Positions 41,796 to 53,639 are shown, numbered from the stretch's first letter. The stretch is DNA of 64,000 bases from Prunella strophiata (GCA_036583965.1 JAZBQD010000014.1:45131490-45195489), one strand, 5' to 3'. The notes: generated by a model not told the origin, from the sequence alone. Program-made: numbers and translations.

Positions 41796-41876
41796 TTTTT
41801 TTTTTTTTTTTTTGTTTTGGTTTTGGTTTTGGTTTTGGTTTGGTTTGGTTTGGTTTGGTTTGGTTTTTTTTTTTTT
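41796..41876. repeat. GGTTTT / GGTTT simple repeat flanked by T runs
   Basis: A run of 18 T is followed by several TTTTGG units, then by TTTGG units, and ends in another T run. The opposite strand reads as CCAAAA/CCAAA units. Long artificial open frames pass through it on both strands and have no biological meaning. The change from a 6-bp to a 5-bp unit shows ongoing slippage. Confidence 0.93.
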
Positions 41877-44094
41877 CCCAAAAGGGCTAGCCTGAAGACT
41901 GTCTCTTGGAGTTATGCTTTGTTTGAATCCAGAACCCTCTTCTACCATGATGCTTATCACAGAGTAGGACAAAGGAGGGAATGGAACCAGTGCAGTCATC
42001 AATTTAATGAATCATCTTTTTGAATTAGTTGTTGCTTTTAGTGCCATAACTACATAGACTGTGCTTCCAGCTTCCAGAGGAAACAATGTACTCTAATCTG
42101 GTTGGGTTTTTTTTCTGTGAAAGAAGATACAGGGGGAGACAGCAAGAAAAGAAACTGCAGGGTTATCACTTCAGGGCACAGAGAGGCAAAACCAAAAGTG
42201 GAGTGCCCAACTTCTGCAGGTTCCTTGCTCACATCTGAGCAGGCAATAAAAGGATGTTGCTACACTTAAGTGAACTGTATGAGCTGCAGTAGTTATCCAT
42301 GACTCCCCCATCTTACTTACAAGAAATAAAATGTGTAAGCTTAGAGTACCCTCACCATGTTACCCTCATCAGTAGTTAAAGATTGATATTAACTTATGCA
42401 CTATGCTTTATCAGGCCAGGCATACATGCATCAATCAATGGACAGAGAATAACTGTCTTTGAATCATGCCACCAAGCTTTTCAGAAAGATAACATTTTTA
42501 AATTACATGGAATAATTTTATTATTTCAGACTCATCTGTTCTGTGGATACCTCCATGCTGTAGCTAATGTGAAGACTTCAGATTTCCTGTAAATAAGAGG
42601 TACACATTTTGCATTCATTATATCTTTTATCTGCAGTGTAAACTAAGGTTGCTTAAAGTCCCTGTTGTCCTTATGAGAGCAAACATTTTGAATCCTTTTG
42701 GGAAGAACCTAAGGGCATCTTCAAGGAATAATCCCCAGACTCTTTTCTTTTTTTCCCTACTTGATGTCAATGAAATGGCAAACAGAATAGCTAAAAGATA
42801 CACGTAAATATCCAAATATAAGATGCATGCTGATGGGTTGGGTACATCACCAATTCCCGGTGCCATCCAGGAGTATCAGCAGGTTTGCCCCAGAGCTCGC
42901 CTTTGGGATGACTGAACAAGCAATCAAGGTAGATGGCAAGCTCTTCTGGCCTTGAGGCTACCCTGAGGGCTGCTCTACACAGCAACACAGACCCAGCATC
43001 TGGGACTCTGCAGGCGATCAGTGAAGCAGCCTGTGCTTTCAGAGCTGATGCTTCAGGCTCTTGGCACACCACTTATGTCTCTCTAAACAGTTCACACTTT
43101 CAAAGTACTCAGAAACTGATAGCAATAAGCCTGTTCAGCTATGAGATGTGAATATATTGGGTGCAAGTGAGATAGTATTGGTGACTATTTTAAGGTGGAA
43201 AAAATTAACAGATATAGAGACAAATATTGGATGACTTTTACACAGAGTATAAAACTGAATGACAAAGGGCCTGATCCTGTACTGGTGCTATGTACGACTG
43301 GTATTGTCTTTGATTTTGACTTGTCCATTTCTTGCATTCTTTTACATTCTAACTATTAGAAATATATCTCCTGTTTATTCAAGTCCTAAATAGCAAACTA
43401 GCATCTCAATATTTTTCCTACATATATGATTTTAAGAAGATTTGGAAGTGAGAAAAATAATTATAATTTTGCCCCAGTAGATATGACTCTTCAACAGAAT
43501 CTCCTCTAGCTGGTCTTATTTGCATGCAATACATGTAGAAGAAAAGTATGCATTGAATTTAATGGCTTTTTTCTTACTCAATATACTAATTTATGGACTT
43601 ATAAACACAACATAATTTGTTGAATAGTGCTGGAGAACAAGTTTATCAGCTCATTAAAATCTTGACAATATAAACTGCAATTAACAAAAGGGAATGCAGT
43701 GTGTTACAGACTTTGTCATTCAGCTAAAGGTTTCTACCTATTTGCAATAATTTGAAATGCCAGATTGCAAGAGTTTAATTAGTTTAATTGTAGTTCTTGG
43801 TGTTCCAGATGAGTTCATACTTGGACAGTATTCTAAATATTTAAAATTCTCTTGGAGAATTGGATGGCATCAAGTTGCTGCTGGGAAGCAAGAAGCGGTA
43901 ATAATGCTATGCAGTGGCATGTGATGGGGGATTTAAACAATCAAAGAAAAGTAACACCCACACATTTTGGATTAAAATTCACTTTTGGCAAATCTCAAAG
44001 CAGACTCTCTTGAATAGCATTTCCAATTAATCTATTATGAATAGTCTTAGAAGTGTATTAGGCTAAATTGTTTCCCGTATAATTATGGGAATTA
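41877..44094. other. Unique region with one GC-richer patch, no recognised gene
   Basis: No gene was recognised. The patch at about 42830-43080 is GC-richer than its surroundings and contains overlapping open frames of 93 codons (minus, 42791-43072) and 72 codons (plus, 42933-43151). Neither resembles a known protein. Sequence at about 43570-43800 looks like possible conserved non-coding DNA; see findings. Confidence 0.55.
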
Positions 44095-44128
44095 AGAATG
44101 GATTGAAAGAAGCTCTGAGGAAAGAGAC

Positions 44129-44437
44129 TTGGGGGTGTTGGTTGACAAGAAGCTCAACATGACCCAGCAATGTGCACTCACAGCCCAGAAAGTCAAACGT
44201 GTCCTTGGCTGCATTGAAAGAACTGTGACCAACAAGCTGAGGGATGTGATTCTGCACCTCTGCTCTGCTCTGCTCTGCTCTGCTCTGCTCTGCTCTGCTC
44301 AGCTCTGCTCTGCTTTGGAGAGACCCCACCTGCATCCAGCTCTGGGGCCTCCAACACAAGAAGGACAAGAACCTGCTGGAGTGAGTCCAGAGGAGAGGCA
44401 CCAAGATGATCAGAGGGCTGGACCACCTTTCCTATGA
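44129..44437 (+). pseudogene. CR1 ORF2 C-terminal remnant (reverse transcriptase protein), frameshifted
   Basis: The frame starts with residues that match the CR1 ORF2 C-terminal region (GVLVDKKLNMTQQCAL, then GCIERTV). In intact elements ORF2 encodes the endonuclease/reverse transcriptase that copies the element. After that point the frame runs through repeated LCSAL units, produced by the microsatellite. It then leaves the true frame, because about 8 bases that normally follow 'cacctg' seem to be missing near 44330; the expected 'LWGPQHKKD'-like residues continue in another frame. The protein is not functional. The apparent 102-codon open frame should not be annotated as a gene. Confidence 0.85.
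44259..44315 (+). repeat. TGCTC pentanucleotide microsatellite inside CR1
   Basis: Eight perfect TGCTC units (44261-44300) are followed by AGCTC, TGCTC and TGCTT. CR1 normally carries a short 'ctctgctctgctct' seed at this place, so the array arose by slippage from the element's own coding sequence. The interruption by AGCTC near the 3' side suggests that the array has existed for some time. Confidence 0.95.
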
Positions 44438-45006
44438 AATCAGGCTGAGAGTTGGGATAATCAATCTCGAGTAGAGAAGACTCTTAGAGCAGCCTTCCAG
44501 TATCTGAAGGAGACCTATGAGAGAGCTGGAGAGGTGCTTTTTAAAGGGCATGCAGTAGTAGGATAAGGGGGCATGGCTTCCAGCACAGAGAGAGTAGGTT
44601 TAGATTAGGTATTAGGGAAGAAATTCTAGACTGTGAGGGTGGTGAGGCACTGAAACAAGTTTCCTAGAGAAGCTGTGGATGCTCCATCTCTGGAAATGTT
44701 CAAGACCAGTTTGGATGGGACTCTGAGCCACCTGGTCTAGTGGAAGGTGCTTCTGCCCTTGACAGAGGGATTGGAACGAGGTGATCTTTTTAAGGTTCTC
44801 CCCCTTCCAAACTATGATTGTATGATAATTATCCTGTTTAAGCAAGACCATTGCTTAAAATCCTAGGCAATTATGCAATATTTTAAACATAAAACATCTT
44901 CAGTATCTGTTTTAAACTTTATGACTACATGAACCAAAGATAAATTCCCAGGGTCTATTAGTTCATACAGTACCATGGACATAAAAGTAAGGATTACTTG
45001 CAAGCA

Positions 45007-45038
45007 TCAAACCACAGCTTTTAAATACTGTGGTTTGA
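45007..45038. repeat. Perfect 11-bp inverted repeat with 10-nt loop
   Basis: TCAAACCACAG (45007-45017) and CTGTGGTTTGA (45028-45038) are exact reverse complements, separated by CTTTTAAATA. Each arm contains a core similar to the RUNX-type site (ACCACA / TGTGGT). The pair could bind a protein dimer or form a hairpin. No transposon terminal structure is evident around it. Confidence 0.85.
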
Positions 45039-45110
45039 AGAACTTAATAGAAATTAATATTACTTTCCTTGGTGTCATTCCACAATACAATATCTGTACA
45101 AGATGCCATA

Positions 45111-45129
45111 TACCTTTTCCCAAAAGGTA
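45111..45129. repeat. Perfect 8-bp inverted repeat with 3-nt loop
   Basis: TACCTTTT and AAAAGGTA flank CCC, about 70 bases after the larger hairpin. It may be a chance dyad. Confidence 0.6.
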
Positions 45130-47641
45130 CTACTAATGGCTATTTTCTTTCTAGCTGATCACTGGATTTTGTTTGCTTGTGACTTCTAATTTTTCTTACT
45201 TGTGCAGAAGAACGGGTGTTCATAGGAACCTAATTTTGGAAAGCCTAAAAGTTTTCTATTCTTCTTGTAGCTTCATTTACCACTGAATCATGTTCCTAGT
45301 TATACCAAAGAGCTAGACATAGAGAGGGATTTTTTTCCCTTATTTGTATCCAATTAAAAATTTGTATCTGACATGTATTTAACCTTTCAGTTGCCATACT
45401 TGTTACAATGTGCACCCATGAAAACGCTGACAAATTTACAGGATGCATATAACCTGTATTAAGAATGCAAATTACACCATGGGCAAAAGACAAATTTTGA
45501 GTAGCAACTTGCAAGCTTTATTTTCATGCAGAAATGGACATGCTTTATCATATATTTGATCAGTGTTCCTATTTTTAGCACTTGGAAATTAAATGTTTAC
45601 CTAAAATAATGTGAACAGATCAAACACACTTGTAGCAATGCTCATATATGTGAAGCTGCAACCCACAAAAAGGTATGCCCTTGTGTGTCACTAATATTTT
45701 CCAAGAATAAAAAAAATTCATTTAATCTGAAATATTACAATCGAAGTTTCACTCAAATCAAGTACACAAAGAGGGAAAGTCTCAAGATTAAAATGAATTT
45801 GAAAGCTGTGTTCTCACCTCCATTAGTTCATTTTAATGGATATTCTGTCAGCTGAATACACTACTAAAAATGTTGACAGAAGGAAAAAATAATATTTTCT
45901 GCAAATGTTGAAGAAACACATAGAAGGTCATTTCAAAATTCTTAATGGCAATTACTTGTAATGTAATTTATGTTCATTTAGTCAGAAAGAGAAACCTCTC
46001 AAACAAAACCTTCTTGTTTAAAAGTAGTTTGAACTTTGTATATAAAATACTCACAGTAACTCAGTAATGTACATTGGATGAACAGAATTATGTTTACAGC
46101 ACTGACCTCTTTGTTAAGCCCAATTAAGAGTATACTCCCACTTCATTTCATCAACTTTCCTCAGCCTCATGAATTAATTTCATTTCTCCTTCTTGTCTAA
46201 ATTTACCACACCAGAAAACAGACTGATTCTTACTTTCTCATCTAACTAAAGCTGAGGTTAAAATGGCTTCAGACAGAACCTTCTTTTGCTGTCACAGAAG
46301 AGTAGTGTTTGACTGAGAGCTCTTTAGGACTTGAACTGACTTTCACTGTTTGCCTATATAGCTTCTTGTAGTCTGTAACCATATGAAGAGGCAAATTAAA
46401 AATGCAACTTTTTTTTTTAATAATTATTGGATGATAAAATAAAAACATACCTATGTAATTTTTTCTTGATAAGTTGGACAACTTGACTCACTCCTGAGGA
46501 ACTGAACTGATATGTCACAGATTAATTAGTGAAGCAAAATAATCCTGCTCCTCATATTGGGGGTCGTGGTTTCTAATAGAGTTTTCAGTTAAAAATATTT
46601 TTTTTAATAGGGGAAATTTTAATTTTTTTAAAAAAGATATTTCCATGCAAATATGTTTGCTCCATTATGGGATTACTGAAATACAAATTATGACAATGAA
46701 GATATAAATTGGGATTTCATTTGGTGAGTAATTTCAAATATCAAATGTTTTCAAACAATAATATTATCTGTGAGGAGATCATAGAAAACAATATATTGTC
46801 AGTTTGATTGCTATATTTCACTGCAATTAGTAAAACCTTTTTCTCCAGTACAAAAAATAACTGTAATCCTACAGAAAAATAAGGACATGTTTCCTTTTCC
46901 TTGGGGTATTTTTTTCAATTTAAGAGCAAGCTGATTCTTTTGGTACTACAATACTTAGAAAATTCTATTACAATCAACTGTTAAGAGGATGTTGCCTACA
47001 ATTCAAGTATGTCTTGTCTTTGTTCTGAGAAAAGTGCTTGGAGTTACATGTCAGATTTTTAAGTTCATAGGAAATATGAACTTCATAAGATTTGTCTTGT
47101 CTCACTGCAATAAAACTGGTATGAATTAGTGTCTTTCTCACCCAAAGAATGTTTTTCCTTTTTAACCATCTTTGATTTGTGTCAAGATCTTTCCTCAAAA
47201 GGTTGATACTTGTCTTTTTGTAACAAAGTGAATATCAAAAAGAGAAACAAAAGGAAATTGGAAAAAGAAAAGAGGATACATTTTTGAATGAAGAGATAGA
47301 TCTTTATCATTTCTGCAAATAGAGATAGAAGTGGTGAGTGGGTAGAAGAGACTTGTATGGACTTTTTAGTGCAGCTTGACAGGAAATTAAGCACCTTTAA
47401 ATCTGCTCATCTATCATGCATTCACCTTTATCTCTTGACATGTCCTTAGTAAATGGTGACATTTGGAAACAGTTCAGTTAAAGTCACTGTGTTCTGGGTA
47501 ATGCTGCAATCAATGTGTGTGAAATAAATAACTTGTAAATTGCATTGCATGAATATCACTACTGAAACAGCAAGTAGTATCATAACAATGAGTATGTATA
47601 ATAAAGTTGAATAAATACTGATTAGTCACTTTGTGATAGTT

Positions 47642-47666
47642 TTACAATGGTCAAAGGCCATTGTAA
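47642..47666. repeat. Perfect 9-bp inverted repeat with 7-nt loop
   Basis: TTACAATGG and CCATTGTAA flank TCAAAGG. Both arms carry the ACAATGG / CCATTGT core typical of SOX-factor sites, so a paired SOX-type site is one possible reading. A chance dyad cannot be excluded. Confidence 0.65.
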
Positions 47667-48226
47667 CCTTACTGTTCAAGATTCATAAAAATTATGTCTA
47701 TGTTAGAAAGAAGACTGGAAAGATTACACTTTTCTGTTAGCTGAAATGCATTGAGAGGTAAAAGAAAAAAGTTAATAAATTCTCTTCTCATAGCTTAATC
47801 TCGTAGTTAAAGGAAGAGTTTTCCTTTCTTTATTTTAGAGTTATTTTTTTAAGGTAAATCTATACTAAGGGAAAATGTCTTAATCTCTTTTCCTCCTTTT
47901 TTTCTAGCAGCTGAGTTGTGAAATATGTTTAGAGCCATGTCGGGGGAGAAGGGAACACTTAAATATTAGTAATTGTACATACATTCTACTCCCTCACCAG
48001 ATTTTCTTTCCTGTGATATAGGCAAGGTCATGTCACCCACCTGTTACATTCAATGAAGAGAAAACACATAAAAGCATTATAGACAGTAGCCTGACTAAGG
48101 GACTATAATGGAAATTAAAACATGGGGTACTTCAAACTAAAAGCCCCAGAGAACACAGCTGTGGAATTTCTGGATCAAAGTATTTCAGTTTTCAGTTCTT
48201 TGTAAAAGACTTGGAAATCCTTCCCT

Positions 48227-48245
48227 GGGCCAGGGTGGGGGAGGG
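48227..48245 (+). other. G-quadruplex-capable G-rich patch
   Basis: Four G tracts of three or more (GGG CCA GGG T GGGGG A GGG) satisfy the usual quadruplex pattern with loops of 3, 1 and 1. GGT triplet repeats and further G runs continue to about 48270. The patch stands out in otherwise AT-rich DNA. Confidence 0.75.
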
Positions 48246-49737
48246 TGGTGGTGGTGAAGGGGATGGGGCTATGTGGAGAAAAAAAACATTTTTAAGATAT
48301 TAAAATGTGGAAAGTGAAATTTTCCAACTGGCTTACACATTAAGTGTGCATGCAAATGTATAAACAAGACCATGTTTTGCCTTTTAATGTTCTTTGTTTG
48401 GCAGTTATCAAGATATTTTAGTAAAAGACGAGTCTATGCCATAGGATTGCTGGTATATTTATTATGGAATCTCTACAACTTCTCAGACGTATTTAATTCT
48501 TGAAGAAGCTTCTGTCCAGATCAAGAATACTCTATTAACTGAGATTTTTTTAACCAAGCTATGCAGAAGACAATATTGAAGAGGTACTTTCTCATCACAG
48601 TCTGTAAAGCTGCTTTAGAAAAGAAGTTTTCAACAAGTTCCCATTTTACAAGTATAACAGCTTTTTTATTGTCGTGTGGTCAGCTGCTCTCCATTTATGC
48701 AGAAGATATAAATAATTCTAGGTTGTTATAAATTATTGCTGTATTGAAAATTGGTATATTATGTATGTATGGTTGGTCTTTTGGTGATCCAGTCTTCCAT
48801 AACTTGCTATAAAAGTGCACTGTAACACTACAGGCATGCCAGGTGTCATACATAATGTAGGACTCAAGACACTGGCTCATGACTCACACTCATTCACGCA
48901 CATTAATGCAATTGTGCAGCAGTCCTACACTTTCTTCCCTGATGGGAGTTTGATCAAGCTGACAGTGTCAGAGTGAACAGTAGGCACTGGGGTATGCATC
49001 AGCCAGCATAAAACATCTACCAGAGCTTCATGGTGGTTGTGTCTTTCTCACTGGCAGCCATTCCAGCATAACCAATCTGTTTTGCTGAGTTGTTGCACAC
49101 TTTGAAGTGTCTGATGGATCAAATCCTTATTACCAACCAAGAGTCAAAAGAGGAGCAGGAGCAGCTGATGTGGTATAGAAATCAACACAAATGTGATGTT
49201 AAATCTTGTGAGCTCTAATGTGAGCACATTAGCAAGTAGGTTCGTGCTAACTGTGCAATATGTTGAGATTTTGAATGCAGATTACACATTGAAGTATCAC
49301 TTCTTGTACAGTGGTATAACATTTAAAAAGTAGAAAAAAATACTCAGTACAAAGTAGGCACTTTCATTGTTTCAATTACCTCAATGAATCCATATTATTA
49401 TTCAAAACTTTATGCAAATATACTACAAACTGTAAGTCCAGTGTGCATTAGAAACAATATTTATACCAGTAAGTAAAATATCTCTGTCCCATGAAATATA
49501 AGACTTATATCCAATTGTTATGAGCAAATGAAAACTATAGATCTCTGAAGAAAGCAAATAAGCAGACATGTAAACCAAGATGCAGCAAAGACAAACCTTT
49601 GCCAAAGAGAGAGCTAGTGAGCCGATCCTCTGCATCACACCTTCTCAACTATAAAAAAAGAATTGCCCAGTGACTTAGACTGACTACTTTAGCACCTAAG
49701 TTTGTTGAATGATGAGTGTAATAGATGACACTCAAAC

Positions 49738-49769
49738 TTTTTTTTTTTGGGTTTTTTTTTTTTTTTTTG
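49738..49769. repeat. Poly(T) tract with GGG interruption
   Basis: Two T runs are separated by GGG. Low-complexity DNA with no further structure. Confidence 0.85.
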
Positions 49770-51694
49770 TTATTTTCTAAGTTTTTGTAACAGTTTAAGA
49801 GAAAAGTCCATATCTAGTTTCATTTGTCCAGCTTTTGCTCTGGTAGGGTGATGATGCTCATTGTAACATTTCTTATGAGTACAGCGAATCACAGAAAATT
49901 CTAATTAAAAAAAGGAAAATCTAATTATCTATGGCTTTCTGTCTGTTTCCAGTATGGGTTTCTTATTAACCTGCTCTTGCCATTTACTAAGAAACTCAAC
50001 CTAAGATAAACAGTGAGTACATTTCCCTATATGGCATGTTTCTCCCTTTTTATATCTCTATATGCACACCACAAATTGGTTTTGGAGTGGTCTGCTTTGT
50101 AAAGCTATATAAGCAGAGTCTGATAGGTAGCTGTTATGGGTGATTAAATAAAAGGGACAGAAATGCCAATTCAGGATGCCACAAAATCATGGACAGGGAT
50201 AAAAGAGAGGGAGATTTTTTAACCTTCAGCCTAGAAGAAAGTATGTTAAAAATAAACTACAACAAAAATTGTGAGCAGAGTTATTACAGGAAAATTACAA
50301 AGCATGGGTCTTTTAAAATTCTTTTAATATTAGTATAACAATTTTCCTCCTTCACTCCTTCTCCCCTTATTCAGTTTTTATAACTTGCAGTTATTTTAAA
50401 ATTAAACTATCTTCTGAAGTCTGAGAAAATGTCATTGCATTTGATCTACAAAGCATCCAGCATGCCTCAGAATGCTGTATAAATAACATGGAGGTCTAAT
50501 TCTGTGCTCAACCTCAAGAGATGTCAGAAGGAGCAGAAAGATAATTTTAAAGTTATTTTTATTCTGTTTAGATTTTGCTTTGACTGAGAACAGATGGTGT
50601 GTTGTAACTATCTTTATGAATGAGCCGAATGTCTACAGGTTTGAAAGTTTAAGGTAAATCTCCTTGTTATACTCTGCATGAAGGAGAGCCTGTGCAAGTA
50701 CAGTGCAGTTTCTGCACTAGGTGAATCCTCTGCTGGGGTGTTAAGACATCTTTATTAACTGCAGTGATATACATGGGGCAACTATACGAGGCCACATAGT
50801 TCTTTAAAGACCCAGAAGTGCAGCTGGCCCTGTTTGTCAGGACAAATAGGTGCCAGAGATAAGAAGCCACATGGAAGCCTGTTTTCCCTGTTTTCCAGCT
50901 GGCAGATTTAAAAGGCTTCCAGTCAAAAAGAAGACTCATGCAGAGAGTAGCTTATTAGCTAGAGGACAGAAGAGACTAGCTGCCTGATTTGAAAGGTTCT
51001 AGAAATTGTTTTCTTTTCCTCTTCTCTAGAGGGGATGGGATTGTTCTCTCTGTTAGCTTGATGGTTAATCAAAGTCATATGCATTCTGTAGCTGAATTGC
51101 TCTGGTACTCATATAAGGCTTTGACCAGTGAACAAACACTGCACCACAAAGTTTTGAATCAATATGTTTTAACTCAAAGGAGATTAGTCACAGAGGCTGG
51201 TTTTCTTGGTTTGTTTCTCCCACTGCGTTTTCTTTACACTCAACACAGAAACAAAGCCCCTTTCAGAAAGAGCTTAGAAAATATCTAAGTTAGGCTGGTT
51301 CAGTCATCCTTGAAGGACTTTCTTTTCTTTCTAAGGAAGCTCATTAGATTACTTGTCACCTTCAGCAGAAATACGTTCTTTTGGATACATTTCTCTGTGC
51401 AAACTGCTCTAAGAAATGTGATGTTAAGTATTTTGTCAATATTAGAAGGTTCATTGAAGCAAAATTCTGTGCACTAAGCTTAAACCTTGCAAACTGCTGT
51501 CTGTATCTTTCTGTTCAAATTCATAAAAGTCTTCAATATTGTCTAAAGAAAAACAGAATTTAGACAAATCATAGTAGCATTCCTTGTAGTATTTTTCAAT
51601 TAGTATTCATTGTAGGATTATGTACACAGAAATATTTCAATATTCCACATAGTCCACAAAAGAGTGGTGAAAAGAGTTGTGCTGTGTTATTTCT

Positions 51695-51712
51695 GGGGGG
51701 AGGGGGGAGGGG
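51695..51712 (+). other. G-rich tract, possible quadruplex
   Basis: Runs of six, six and four G are separated by single A bases. This can supply four G tracts, but with extremely short loops. It lies in AT-rich, unannotated sequence. Confidence 0.7.
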
Positions 51713-52957
51713 AAATGACTACCACTAAAACCGTTGGTTTTATTTCAGTGTCCAAGTGATAACAGAAAACTTGAAGATACACTTTAAAAGAAAAAGATTT
51801 TGTTAGAGGTCTTGTCTGTTTATCAGTTGGATGGATTCAACCGTACAAGGTTGTTAAATCTTAAAATGAAAGATGAAGTGCAGATCATTAATCTTACAAA
51901 CATTTGTTATGATCCCTTTTGTAGCGAACATTTAAAAGAAGAAAATACATCATCAACTCTTATATTTTATGTGGCAGCTTGAATAAATCTGTTACCTTCT
52001 TTAGCAAAAAGTTCTATAGTAGGAATATGGCTTTTTGACATTCTGGATTTGACTAGTAGCTGATTACTCTTATCCTGTTTACCTCCAGCAGGAGGCAAAA
52101 CATAAAGGTAATGAGAAGTAGGAGGAAAGCAAAGGCACCTGGGGAATCAGCATGATTCTACATAACTTCATGCAATTTTACTTAATTTCTTAGTTTAGAA
52201 TCCTTCTCTCATCTGTAAACAACACATAATCCACGTAATCCCAAAACTGGGTGCTTTGATATTTGTCTCTGTCTTTTGAGAAGTTCCTTTTCTGTGGATG
52301 TCACACGATATCGCTATCATAAAATCCTCCATGTGAGACAAGTTCTTTTGTGCATGAATTGCTATTAATACTTGGTGACTTCAGCAGTTTTTTCCAGAGA
52401 TCCATAAAGTCAGTGCATGACCATCTGAAATTCTGCAAGTTTTTTGTATGTTTATAGAATTGATTTCACTGGCATTTATTGCACCAAATTGCTGAAAATC
52501 TATGGTGTAGGCCTTTATGCATACTCCATTCTACTGTATTTCTCCATTTGAATACATGAACTTCATTCTTTTCACCTATTTAAACAGGAATCTACATGTT
52601 CATATATATTTAGCATGTTGAAAACTATATATTTAGCCATTGAACCAAAGCTTTATAGGAGGAAAAATTGTCTGTGAGACATTTTGTTTTGACTGAACTA
52701 TGCTTAGATACCACCTGACAGATAGCAAACCCTTTCTATTTCCTGAATATGCATTGGCAACATGCCTTTTTGATTTTCTTCTTTCATGGTCACAAATATC
52801 TGCTGTTTTCTCTCTGTGTGGAGCTCAATTACCTCTCATCCCTCTCTCATTCTGCCTGAAAATTATTCTACCTTTCAATCTTTCCTCCCTATATTTGTAT
52901 CCTTCTTGTCTTCTCTTCTCTTTCCTATACTGGGCTTTTTGTATGTATTTGTATGTC

Positions 52958-52977
52958 TTTTTTTTTTTTTTTTTTTT
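52958..52977. repeat. Poly(T) homopolymer, 20 T
   Basis: A run of 20 T lies within a pyrimidine-rich stretch (about 52850-53000). It creates artificial hydrophobic open frames in this area. Confidence 0.9.
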
Positions 52978-53178
52978 GGTTTGTTTTTTTTATTCTTCTT
53001 TTTCTATCACTGCAGTCTAGGAAATTTGCTCTTGAACTGTTAGACTTGTAACTATCTCTTCCTCTGCCATACATGCATGGTAAATATCAAAGTCCAAAAG
53101 TCTGTGCTCTAGGTATTATTCTGCACCCTTGTATCCTTTATATCTTTAAATGTCAATGTGTTCCACAATCCTTTTTTG

Positions 53179-53183
53179 CCTTC
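53179..53183. repeat. Target-site duplication, left copy
   Basis: CCTTC lies immediately before the 5' TG of the solo LTR. The identical CCTTC follows directly after its 3' end. Confidence 0.75.
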
Positions 53184-53475
53184 TGTTATGATTTAACCCC
53201 AGACAGGAGCCAAGTACAATTGCAACAGCAGCATCAAGGAGAGAATTGAATTGTGAAGGGTAAAAGGAAGAAAATTTTAGGGTTGAGATAAAGAAAGTTT
53301 AATAGGGAGAACAAAAGCCATGCACACAAGCAAAATAAAGCAAGGAATTAATTCACTGCTTCCCATGGGCAGGCAGGTGTTCAGCCATCCCCAGGAGAAC
53401 AGAGTCCTGTCACATGTAATGGTTACTGCAATGCCTTCATTCTGACTGTCATCCTTCCTCCCTTCTTCCCCCCAC

Positions 53476-53483
53476 TTTATATA
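53476..53483 (+). promoter_or_regulatory. TATA-like box of the solo LTR
   Basis: TTTATATA lies inside the LTR, about 290 bases from its 5' end and 157 bases before the AATAAA signal. This is the expected position for the retroviral U3 promoter. Whether it is still active cannot be judged from sequence. Confidence 0.55.
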
Positions 53484-53639
53484 CTGAGCATGATGTCATA
53501 TAGAATTTCCCTTAGGTCAGTTTGGGTCACCTGTCTGGACTGCATCTCCTCTCAGCCTCCTGTGAACCCCCAGTCTCCTCCCCAGTGTGGCAGTATGAAA
53601 AGCAGAAAAGGCCTTGGCTCTGTGTAAACTCTTCTCAGC

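Larger units (their letters stand above)
44095..44827 (+). mobile_element. CR1 LINE copy, about 0.73 kb, plus strand
   Basis: This is the best preserved CR1 copy in the window. It runs from the C-terminal part of ORF2 to the 3' tail. Diagnostic blocks are 'gacttgggggtgttggttga', 'agaagctcaacatgacc', 'aagatgatcagagggctgga', 'cagccttccagtatctgaag', 'agaaattctagactgtgagg', 'gtctagtggaaggtg' and the end 'ccttccaaactatgattgta'. It is 5'-truncated, as usual. A TGCTC microsatellite has expanded inside it (44259-44315). I cannot assign a target-site duplication. Confidence 0.95.
44828..53178. other. 8-kb unique AT-rich region without a recognised gene
   Basis: No exon, RNA gene or named repeat was recognised. 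Open frames reach 106 codons (52700-53020) but show no domain; that one is hydrophobic because it reads through pyrimidine-rich DNA. Smaller structures inside the interval (hairpins, G-rich patches, T runs) are listed separately. Confidence 0.55.

Noticed and set aside
41778..42023. Open frames on both strands with low-complexity Phe/Val/Leu or Lys/Gln/Asn stretches.
   Set aside because: They are read-through of the GGTTTT/GGTTT simple repeat and its T runs.
42791..43151. Overlapping open frames in a GC-richer patch considered as an exon.
   Set aside because: There is no recognisable protein and no clear splice sites; listed only as an unexplained patch.
52700..53043. 106- and 85-codon hydrophobic open frames that look like membrane proteins.
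   Set aside because: The Phe/Leu/Ser-rich composition is produced by pyrimidine-rich DNA and a 20-T run.
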